From contig JAIXMN010000016.1 in assembly GCA_025716815.1 (NCBI GenBank), positions 744,001-808,000 of the forward strand: a stretch of DNA of 64,000 nt, given 5' to 3'. Below the pieces are notes generated by a model, which did not search any database, had not been told where the DNA came from, and saw only the letters and a program-made list of their open reading frames with translations. Every line of letters begins with the position of its first letter. Positions within the stretch are counted from its first letter, which is position 1. Source of the stretch: Dichotomocladium elegans (lineage: Eukaryota; Mucoromycota; Mucoromycetes; Mucorales; Lichtheimiaceae). Positions 38,347 to 50,880 of the stretch are shown here, one piece after another. The position numbers were made by a program, and so were the translations under genes.

Positions 38347-40495
38347 CATTTTCCGAAACTAAGTAGTACCCTGGTAATTCTGAAGTCGCAGAATCACAAA
38401 ATAAAAACGCGTTATGCCCAGGATACACTTGATGACAAATCGAATGTCACATGCATACAAGGAAACATGTCGCACAAAAAAAAACTTGACAGATCCATGT
38501 CTTCCTTTTGACTCTTTCCCTTTTGTCGCGTAGGTGATTACGGATTGAAGGATCCATGACGCTGCGTTATAACCAGATCCATTTCCACAGTCTTTTTCCC
38601 GCTATTTTTCTCCCACTGGGTTTTTATGAGGTTTTACCGACGTGAGGATGGTCTGAAAGGAACAAGGACACATAGTCTATGATAGAGGTCACTGATACAC
38701 ACACAAGCACCTTATCTGTAATAGTGCTACCATCTCTGAGTACCTGTGTAAGACGGAGTATCCAGTTGACCTAATTAGGACCTCTTCCATAAATCATTAA
38801 ATAGTAGATAAATGTGCAGCGATGGAGGATCTTAATTCCAATTTCATTCGAATAAAAGACATCCAAGAGTCTCATCGTATTCTAACTGTCCACCATAAAA
38901 AACAACTAAACCACCACACCTTTATACACTTTTACATTCTGAAATGATCGGTTTTTTTACGATGGTCATGTCTTGCCATTGATGGGCATGGCTATCCTGA
39001 ACCTAGGGACTACGTTGGCGATGAAAAAATCTACTCTTTGCAATCTGCTTGTTCTTGCACTGAATATCTGCGTAGCATGCCTTGCAGAGATAATTCTGGT
39101 CTTACCACCACATACATTTCCAAGCGAAAGGATACAGACATTCGGATGAAAGAAGCGGCGATCAAGCGCAGTTACACAGCGTACACGGACCAACACAAGG
39201 TCTGATTTTTCAAATGGATGTTTGAGAAGGTCTTGAGTGCATCAGCTGCTAGGAATCCATGTTCATTCGTCCCAGCAATGGTAATTACAGTGCGAGAAGG
39301 ACCCTGTCAGCATCTGTAAGAAATCTAAAGCCAGGGGTTGTTGGCGAATTCTCAAGGAAGAGCATAGGAGCGTTATTTTAGAATGTATTGATGAGAATCC
39401 ATCCCATTGTCCTAGAGCAGCTGATGGAGCAAGTGCTCCAACGATTTGAGGGATTCAAAGTATCTAAAACGATGCTCCATCGATTTATGGAAAACGAATG
39501 CAACTTGTCATTGAAAAGGAGTCGGTTTCGGCCTGTAGACAGGAATAATGGTGTGAAGATCCAAGAGCGCCTTGACTGGGTGCGCGGATGGGATAGGACC
39601 GACATCGACTTTAGAAAAAGCTGCGTTTTTCCTGATGCGTCTGGATTCCATATTAACGTGAAATGCAGCATGCATGGTCCAAGAGTCGGACTCCTGCAGT
39701 GGTTACAGTATACCAAAGACAAGAGCAAAGACAACCAATGTTGGGAGCAATCTCAGCATCAGGGATCATTCAATGTAGCTTGAGACTCCAGCAGCCACCA
39801 ACTAAGAAAAGAAAGAGGGCAGGTTAGTCTGAAGTTGCGAGCAGAGGAACTGTAAGTGAACATTAGCTCGGCTTCCTTAAGGCTACGATGGACGATATGG
39901 ATAAGTATGAACATATGAAGGGTCATTATTTGGTAATGGATAATGCACCTATCCATGAGGCCGAGGATAACAATGTACTTAGCTTCCACGATACTCGTCT
40001 GAACTCAATCCGATGAGCAGTGTTGGTCAGTGGTCAAGAGCAAAGTAAAGGCATTAGGTTACTCTTTTCCCATTCTGCCATCTTCTAATGTTCCGGATCC
40101 TCTGTAGATAACTACATCAGCCTAACTCAAGTGCCTCGAGAGGGGGGGGATATGGGTGCTGGGTGGGACGGTGGTTTGGCTGCATCGGCGCAGGTCTCCC
40201 ACAATTTGCTTCGTCGAGGTGTTTTTGACTTCGCCTGCTTCCCCCCGATGTCTTTGCCTTTGATGTTGTCGTCGATCCGTCGTCGTCCGTCCTCGATCCT
40301 TCCTCCAATCCTTCCGCCGTTGTTACCGCAATGGCAGACCTAGCTACCTTCGGGGTAAGCTAAAGAATAAGAAGGATGCTGACGTTTCTGTTGATCAGCG
40401 GGTATGTCTACGGCCTCTTTTATTTACGCGACATCGGTAATAGTTTCGTGCGACATTATTTTACTAAATATGCGTACTCACTTTCTGGGTTAAGC
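38347..40495 (+). mobile_element. Tc1/mariner-IS630 transposon, copy D (about 2.15 kb, with insertion), transposase pseudogene
   Basis: Plus-oriented relative of copies B and C. The left end CATTTTCCGAAACTAAGTAG is a degraded terminal repeat; the right end is near 40495. Bases 39388-39783 encode 131 codons of transposase including HRFMENECNLSLKRS and VFPDASGFHI (first Asp). The second motif LVMDNAPIHEAEDN is intact at about 39930-39971, and LPRYSSELNP follows at about 39990-40014, after which EQCWSVVKSKVK is only readable after a one-base shift. The helix-turn-helix part is at about 39230-39390. An extra block of about 400 bp (38521-38920) separates sequences that are adjacent in copy H. Confidence 0.85.
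38521..38920. other. Insertion of about 400 bp inside transposon copy D
   Basis: In copy H the string 'ttttgactctttc' runs directly into 'tttatacacttttacattct'; in copy D the two are separated by this block. No ORF, terminal repeat or target duplication was recognised. Confidence 0.55.
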
Positions 40496-41125
40496 AAACA
40501 CTGACTATTTGATTGGGTCATGTGAATGCTCACGTTCATGTGTACGCTCATCATGTTTATGCTCATGTTCATATGCAGGTGCTGGCGATTCGTTTTCTTT
40601 TATCGCAGTGAATGACATCAGTTCTGCACGTCTTGCACTTATCAGCTTTCTAGTTCTAATTTTTTATTTCACCTACATTGGCCTTCACTCACCCTTTATT
40701 GACTTTCTCAGTTCAAGCGGGAAATAGATAGCAAGTGAGGGAGCTGCTTCTGAATTGACACAGAATCCTGCAGGAAGGTGTATATATTCATGAGATACAC
40801 ACCTTCTCCAGGAAACCATCGACAGCAATACGTACTTTGCAGAGGGGCGCAGATGGTTCTACATACCATGGCTCGGGGGAGATAAAAGCGATTGCCCATC
40901 GCACGAAACAGCCTTGGTAAGTTGCCAGATATGTAACCTCGTACAGGGCGTCATATTTGCATGAGTCTTGACAGTGCTTTTGACGTTACGGCATTGGTAT
41001 GTTATCCTCTTGATGCAATATAAGAACCATCGTTTCTGTGCGTGAGGTTGTGTGCGGAGTGGCTTCTCGATCTACCCAACTTTTCTTTTTATTTTGTGCG
41101 CGTAGAAACTCCCATTTCTTAATGA
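40496..41125. other. Intergenic region between transposon copies D and E
   Basis: No gene seen. An imperfect tandem of a 'gctcatgttcatg'-like unit lies at about 40527-40578. Confidence 0.4.
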
Positions 41126-41860
41126 AGGCTAAAGTGTTCTACTTTTAAAATGCATATGAGAATACATTCATTGTCGTCGCGGAACTTATGGAACAATTGC
41201 TCAGTCGACCTGAGTGGCTGAAAGTATCCAAGTCGACGATCTGCTGATTCATTAAAAGCGCCTTGCCTTGGTAGATCCCTATGGGACATGACAGATATTG
41301 AATTTATAAGAAACAGCGTTGTTCTTGATGACTCCGGGTTTCATACAAACAAGAGGCGCATCATAGCATGGCCCAAGAATGGGGCTTCCGCAGCGTTTAT
41401 GGTATCGAAGACAAGAAACAAACACAGCAACCTCAGTATCGTATTGGATATCGGTCAAGAAAAGGAAGAGGACGAGGTAATTTGATGCTCCAATCAAAGG
41501 AACTGTGGCTGGACGCTATCTCGGCTTCCATAAGGCTCCAATGGACGAGATGAATATGATCATTGATAGATAATGGACCTATTAATATAACTGAAGATAT
41601 GCAAAGTGCCCATATTGATAGGCTTTGGCGTTAATCTGGAGTGATAAGCTGTCTCTCAAAGTCCATTTTAGCTACAATTGTCTACGAACATTTTAAATTG
41701 GTGCCACCGTCCTTCTGGTTCTGCGATCCCCCTCGCTGCGCTGAACAAAGGTGCATTTCTAGCTGATTTAATGCGGCTAATGCACCCGTAGCGTTCTCAA
41801 ACATCAGCTTTAAAAATTTGACGCTGTGTTGGTCAGTGTTAGTTGCGTATCTGCACATAG
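41126..41860 (+). mobile_element. Rearranged, eroded Tc1/IS630 remnant (copy E)
   Basis: Bases 41190-41660 follow the transposase region in plus orientation (MEQLLSRPEWLKVSKSTI, then DIEFIRNSVVLDDSGFH with a DD at the first catalytic position, and a degenerate LIIDNGPINI.ED). Bases 41750-41850, in contrast, match the 5' terminal part of copy C in the opposite orientation (ctcaaacatc...gtgttggtc). Many stops are present. It lies about 150 bp upstream of the CSL4 start codon. Confidence 0.65.
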
Positions 41861-42010
41861 GAAGATGGTGTATTGTCCGGAATGATCCACCGGGTTATCA
41901 CCGTAACCGTGGTCTATTTTACCGGGTTTATAAAAATCCAAAATCCGCTGTTGAAAAATGCTTTCCAGCTTCTCTTTATATATATATACACATACATATA
42001 CACACACAGA

Positions 42011-42871
42011 ATGGAGCCTAGCGTCGTAACACCAGGCCAGCGATTAGGCTATGCAGGCGACTACATTGCCGGTCCCGGCACCTACGAGCGCGGTGGATTA
42101 CTATATGCAAGCGTTGTCGGCTATCGATCTGTTAGCCCGGGAGATGACCATAATGTAAAATTACTTGAAAAGCAATTGCTTAACGATCTCTTCTACTGCA
42201 ACGACAAAGTAATATACCTCTCCGCTGACATTTGGGCATACACATACTTTTTTTTAGCTGCCTATAATGACTGTTTCACGGGAAAAAGAACAGTCTGCTG
42301 TGCCAGAAGTTGGAAGTGTGGTATGTGGCGAATATCTTCGGAATGGTCAAATCTAGCTGCTGATCAATTAGATAGATCACAGGCAAAGTGATTCGGGTGG
42401 CACCACATCAGGCAGTGATTGCTATTATGGTTGTTGGTGATACACCTTGCAAGGAGGATTTTTTGGGCGCAGTTCGGTAAGCTGCGTAGTAAAAAGGGAG
42501 GAGCAAAATGAAACAAGATACTGACAGTGAGTGGATTGTACCTTTATGAAGTGTTCAAGATGTGCGCGCTGTGGAGAAGGATAAAGTCAAGATTTACAAC
42601 TCGTTCCGGCCTGGAGACATTGTGCGTGCAGAGGTGATTTCATTAGGCGATGCACGATCATACTACTTGTCAACCGCAAAGAACGAGTTGGGAGTCATCT
42701 TCGCTACTAGTGTCGCAGGTAAGGAAGCGATAATATTGAAAAGGGGGAGTTCACTAGATTCTGACAGTGATTGATCATTTAGGAGCCACTATGATTCCTA
42801 TTTCGTGGCAAGAGATGCAGTGCCCATTGACCAAGACGATTGAATACCGTAAATGCTCAAAACCCTTCTAA
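42011..42871 (+). CDS. CSL4: Exosome complex component Csl4 (EXOSC1)
   Basis: Model: five exons, 42011-42154, 42258-42324, 42383-42476, 42552-42718, 42783-42871 (186 aa). The N-terminal VTPGQRLG..GDYIAGPGTY is the Csl4 N-domain signature; the S1 RNA-binding domain covers about 63-150 (VPEVGSVVCKVIRVAPHQAVIAIM, RVQDVRAVEKDKVKIYNSFRPGDIVRAEVISLGDA, YYLSTAKNELGVIFA); the C-terminal ISWQEMQCPLTKTIEYRKCSKPF completes the family pattern. Csl4 is one of three S1/KH cap subunits of the 3'-5' RNA exosome acting in nucleus and cytoplasm. Length is as expected. The exon 2 donor was placed at 42325 because it yields VVCKV in frame; the stronger-looking GTATGT four bases earlier breaks the frame. Confidence 0.93.
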
Positions 42872-43250
42872 AAATCGAAAACAGAAGACAGGCTCTTTTT
42901 CATTTTGTATCATATTCCATAAAAGCTGCATTCTTTCCGGATAAGTCATATATGAGGGCGTGTATGTAAGGACATCTTCAGTTCACACACGCGTGCTTTT
43001 CCTTGCCACCCGGCCAACTAGCAAAGGGCTTGAATTGGTTGAAAAAAAGGGCGAAAATTTCGCAGGGCAGCCTAAACACCGCGTTTCGGTAATCGACAGG
43101 GAAAAAAAAAAAAGAGGTGTACAGTGAAAGAAGACAGACAATGGTCAACCTTTCTCTCTCCTCCCGTTCCTTTCCCCCCAACTTATTTCTACTCTGCTTT
43201 GATCCTCTTCCTTTTTTTCCAGTTGATAAATCTAACTCTTACAATTGCCC
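42872..43250. other. Intergenic/promoter region between CSL4 and the MYST gene
   Basis: Contains an A-run at about 43101-43112 and a strong pyrimidine tract (43150-43220) just before the next start codon, as seen in fungal housekeeping promoters. No gene. Confidence 0.5.
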
Positions 43251-45060
<1,810 letters not shown>

Positions 45061-45139
45061 ATAATTTATTACCCAAAAGCCCACCAACGCTGTTATATTT
45101 TTTTCCTTCCTCTGCGTGTAGAACGCTAATTATTATATA

Positions 45140-46748
<1,609 letters not shown>

Positions 46749-47747
46749 ATTTTATGATGCCCAATTTAATAATGGCCGCTCGTTAATCGATGAAAAAGAT
46801 CCATGAAATGATGTCGATAATTACGGATAAAGGACCCTCTGGGGGGGGGAGGAATATATCATACGTCCGGCGCATTTGCAAGTTTTTTTTGTAAACTTTT
46901 GAATCTCGATGTTGTATGCATGTCACATAATTCTGCACCAGAATGAACCAAGACAATATCATCCTAGTCTTCCACAGCTGCTTTATGACGAAAACAATCA
47001 AAGAAGGTGTATCATTGCTTATTATTACCGCATCCTCAGGCAACGAAGGGCACTATTCTTGCCGGGAATATGGCACTCGGGTTACGAACGCACGTGCGCA
47101 CAGAAGACATGAGCAAGGGGCATAGAGTAATTAGGCAGCAACACACTTGTACTGCAATTTAATGTGCGTTCATATAGATTTGCATTGCATAAAAAGTTAT
47201 GATTTGTTTTACTTCGCAATCTCTATTATGCAGCACCCATGTCTACTTTAACAGCTCCAATAATTACTGTATGATACGTTTCTTTTCCCAGCTCGTTGCA
47301 CTGAAGAAGATCCTTCTGTATCTCGGTGATGAATCAGCATTCAATGGTCCGTGTGGGGGTACACATTGCAGGGATCATAAAGCGGCGAAAGGATGTTCGA
47401 ACATATGGAAAAGTAAAATCAAAAAAGTGAAAGCTGGTGTTATGCAGGTCAGATAAGATTTAGGGTCAGCAGAGCGCGTGCATTAATTGGTGAATGTGCT
47501 CTCTCTCTCTGTGACCCATACGACGTACAAATTTCCGTTTTAAGGCTTCTTCGTTCCCTTCCCATTGTGCCACAAATTGAACCGAAGACTACTCGTGTTT
47601 CCTGTACCTTCTTTCTCCAACTTTTCACCAACCACCTCAGCCACAATATAATATACCCCATTCCTCTCGTTTCCTTTGCCTATCCCAGATATATATTATC
47701 TTTATAATCAGGCGCCAAAAAAAAAAAAGTGGAAGCGCTACGACCCC
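46749..47747. other. Intergenic region upstream of the MYND-presenilin gene
   Basis: No gene recognised; ORFs at 46909-47125 and 47199-47456 lack family motifs. A pyrimidine-rich stretch (47590-47690) precedes the presenilin start codon. Confidence 0.4.
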
Positions 47748-50000
47748 ATGACACAAAGTTCGCCCAACCTGTGCAAGGACAGCAATGATGAAATGGTAAA
47801 CGATGAAACAACAGTGACCGCGAATCCGGTTCAGCCGATCGGTGAAATTGGCTGCATACAATGTCGAAAATCTGCCACATTCATGTGCTCATCGTGCGGT
47901 CTTTCTGGCCCGCGGTACTGTTCCGTTGAATGTCAAAAGATCGACTGGAAGCAGACGCATCACAAGGACTGCGAGGCAACCAAATTGGCTCGCCGGACTC
48001 GACTTGCTGAACGAGCACGGCGGCAAGGTATTCAGGGGGTGGGCATGAAAAGAAGAGATCAGAGCTCTAGTCGACCTTCAAATATGTACTGACCATACAC
48101 TCTCCCAAAAGAAGCCGAAGATGATACTGCGACTGCCGCAGACAATATACCCCTTGAAGATCTTAACAGCCAGCGAGGCATAAACGCGGGCCCAGCACCT
48201 GATGATGAAGGTCGAGTTGACATTGATGAAGACGGTGATTCCGAGGGCGACCTGAAATTCTACATGCAGCAGATATATTTTGTAATCAAACCTGTCGTTG
48301 CATGTATTATCCTCAGTATCTTCTGGGTCAAGGTGGCCTACGATGATACTAGTGACTATAGGTATGCATATTTATAACCATAAACAATGCTCAAGAGGAT
48401 TGGAAATGGAGAATGAAAAATCATTAACTGGTCCGCTATAATAGTCCGACCCGACCTGGCTATATAATAATATCAAGTAGCGATGACAACATGGCATCTT
48501 CCGACGGGAATAATGGCAATAGCGAAAGTCACTCTGGATTAGTAAACTCGCTGGCCAATGCGTTCATTATCATTGGGCAGATAATCGTGATCACTGTTGT
48601 GATTGTCTTCCTATTCCGTAAAGGCTGGATGAGGGTACTGGTTGGATTCTTTATGATGGTGGTCCTGCTGTTACTTGGATTCATGACATATCTCCTATTA
48701 CTGTGAGTTGGATGAGCTGATAAAAGGAAGGAACCCATACGTGGTGTATTAATATGTGCATATAGTAATTTGATCCAAGTGTTCGCCATCCCAATGGATT
48801 ATATCACTATGGTTTTTGCACTTTGGAATTTCACCGTGGTTGGCCTAGTTTCTATTTTCTGGAAGGGTCCACTTTGGCTCCAGCAAGCTTACCTGACAGT
48901 GATGAGTTCGTTGATGGTACATAAACCTATCAATCACGATGCAGCAGCGCCAATATGACTCCTGAGTTTTGTTATTTTCTCTTGTAGGCGTTTTCATTGA
49001 CTGGACTGGAGGAATGGACGACTTGGATCTTACTGGGCTTGTTGGCTGTCTGGGGTAAGTTTACGAAGTAACGATTTCCAGATACTCAACACAAGGGACC
49101 TTATCAAAGACCGATGTGTTTGAGAATAGATCTAATTGCGGTGCTTTGCCCCTTTGGTCCGCTGCGGCTGCTGATCGAAAGTTCACGGAAGCAGCAACGG
49201 GAAGTCCCTGCTTTATTATATTCTGTCAATGCAGTCTGGTTTATGATGGCTACAAGTGACGACGTATCGCAGGCCCCTAGTCACGTAGGACGGAAGCTGT
49301 CAACGGCAGGAGCTTCGGTTCAGAGCTCTTATACAGTTTCTACGGATTGCGAACCATCCACCTCGTCTATTGCCCCACTGAATACGTATGCAGTCACTCC
49401 TGCAACAAGCGCCACTACATCTACTGCGCGTGAGGATCATTTGAATGCAGAATTCACTCTCGTACAAACCCAGCGCCGCAACTCAAACTGCACCACTCTT
49501 GCCTCCACAAACGATCCTGGGCGGGTACCGGGAGCTACAGAAACGGAAGACACGACCGTCGCGGAGGCAGGCGACTCTAGCCAAGACGAGGAAGACGGTA
49601 TGTTATGGTTACGAGTGGTAACGGCTCCAGCAGTGAGATTCCTGACGAGCAAGAGAAAATAGTCGAGCGAAGTGGGCTCAAATTAGGTCTTGGCGATTTT
49701 GTATTTTACAGTGTCCTCATTGCAAGAGCAGGTACAAGAAGGCGGCAGGGAAGGATTTACCCGAAGGTTAATGCTAACTGAAACTCATAAGCGTTGTATG
49801 ACTGGATTACTACCGTGTGCTGCACAATTGCGGTCCTCATGGGCCTGACCGCGACTATCTTTCTTTTGGCCATTTATAAAAAAGCTCTCCCTGCCCTTCC
49901 GATATCAATTGCATTTGGCATCCTCTTTTACTTTGTAGCAAAAACTGTGCTTGTACCCTATGTTGGAGCACTCTGCGCCTTCGGCCTGGTAGGCTTTTAG
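47748..50000 (+). CDS. Presenilin-type aspartyl intramembrane protease with N-terminal MYND zinc finger
   Basis: Model: eight exons, 47748-48027, 48112-48361, 48445-48702, 48766-48916, 48988-49054, 49130-49597, 49663-49731, 49792-50000 (583 aa), all phases consistent. The MYND finger is at residues 36-75 with all eight ligands: C36, C39, C47, C50, C58, C62, H71, C75. An acidic linker (95-142) leads into TM1 (about 147-168). Presenilin signatures follow: MDYITMVFALWNFTVVGLVSIFWKGPLWLQQAYL, LAVWDLIAVLCPFGPLRLL (catalytic D336, with W in place of the usual Y), LKLGLGDFVFYSVL (catalytic D503) and KALPALPIS (PAL, 548-550). The TM6-TM7 loop (about 380-490) is Ser/Thr-rich and longer than in human PSEN1. 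Presenilin is the protease subunit of gamma-secretase in endomembranes. The 84-nt intron joining MYND to presenilin has GTATTC..AAAAG and a TACTGAC branch 22 nt from the acceptor; the branch contains the only intervening in-frame stop. The presenilin part has no plausible ATG of its own before TM1 except M145. Confidence 0.88.
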
Positions 50001-50384
50001 ACATATATTTTTTTTTAAAAAAAAGACGGCTATCATAAACTAATTTAAAAGCGCTTTTTTGCCCAGCACTTTTGTGCTGTATACATCGAGTCATTCTTAG
50101 TGTTGAAAGTGAAGAACGGCACCTGTAAATATAAACCAAGGTCACATAAGATATCGCACATTTTTAAACGCGTTGCTCGACTTGTTGTCGCAGGCTGAGC
50201 GGATTTAGAGAACATCTGAACTGGGAAGACACGCTCTTTTGATACCGTCGGTAGTATGATATTCCCAAAGTTAAAACACATGCCACCCCATTCAGATTGC
50301 TGCATTCGTGGTGAAAATAGGTCGCACAAAGAGCTTGTCTAATTCCTGTGCACCGGCGTTTTCCTTTTGCATATGTTCACAAGA
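50001..50384. other. Intergenic 3' flank of the presenilin gene
   Basis: A/T-run at 50007-50022, otherwise nothing identifiable. Confidence 0.4.
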
Positions 50385-50880
50385 ATGAATGAATTATGTT
50401 GCTGATGGGAAGTTAAACTCTCCCCAGCCAGGCTATCTGAATAATCTGTCTTACAGTGACAGCTCTGGGCTTGTTGCTATGTATATTTTCGAGAAAGATA
50501 CAGACATCCAGCTGCTTTTTTGAAGTGGATGTTTGAAGAAGTCCCGAGTGTATCGGCGCCAGCAGCAATGCAGCTACGAATACATGTTCGTTCAGCATAG
50601 CGATTTATAAGCACACAAAAGAGTGTGACAGCATTTTTAATAAACATAGGATCAGGGGGAGTTCGCGTGTTCTCTAAGAAGAGCATATGAATGTCACTTT
50701 GAATGCATCGAAGAGGACCCATCTATTGCCCTCGACGGACTTTGAAGGAGTCGCTTCAGATATTATCTCGGCTTGCTTAAGGTTACAATGGATAAATAAC
50801 TTGGATAAGTATAAATATTAGCGATGGATAATGCACCTATTCATAACGGCTGAAGATAGCTTAAATATGTTGCATTACTT
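50385..50880 (+). mobile_element. Eroded Tc1/IS630 remnant (copy F)
   Basis: Bases 50510-50740 match the helix-turn-helix and following region of copy D in plus orientation (gaagtggatgtttga...catgttcgtt; FECIEEDPSIALD). A large internal deletion brings this next to 'tatctcggcttgcttaaggttacaatg' and 'gcgatggataatgcacctattcat', the second catalytic motif region (MDNAPIH). The block containing the first catalytic Asp is absent. No ends are recognisable. Confidence 0.65.

Noticed and set aside
42321..42324. GTATGT donor at 42321 in CSL4
   Set aside because: Although a better consensus, it breaks the frame; donor GTGGCG four bases later gives the conserved VVCKV sequence.
48028..48092. MYND ORF reading on to its own stop (48092) as a separate small protein
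   Set aside because: The stop lies in a consensus intron branch site, and removing the intron joins MYND to the presenilin in frame. The presenilin otherwise lacks a suitable start and promoter space.
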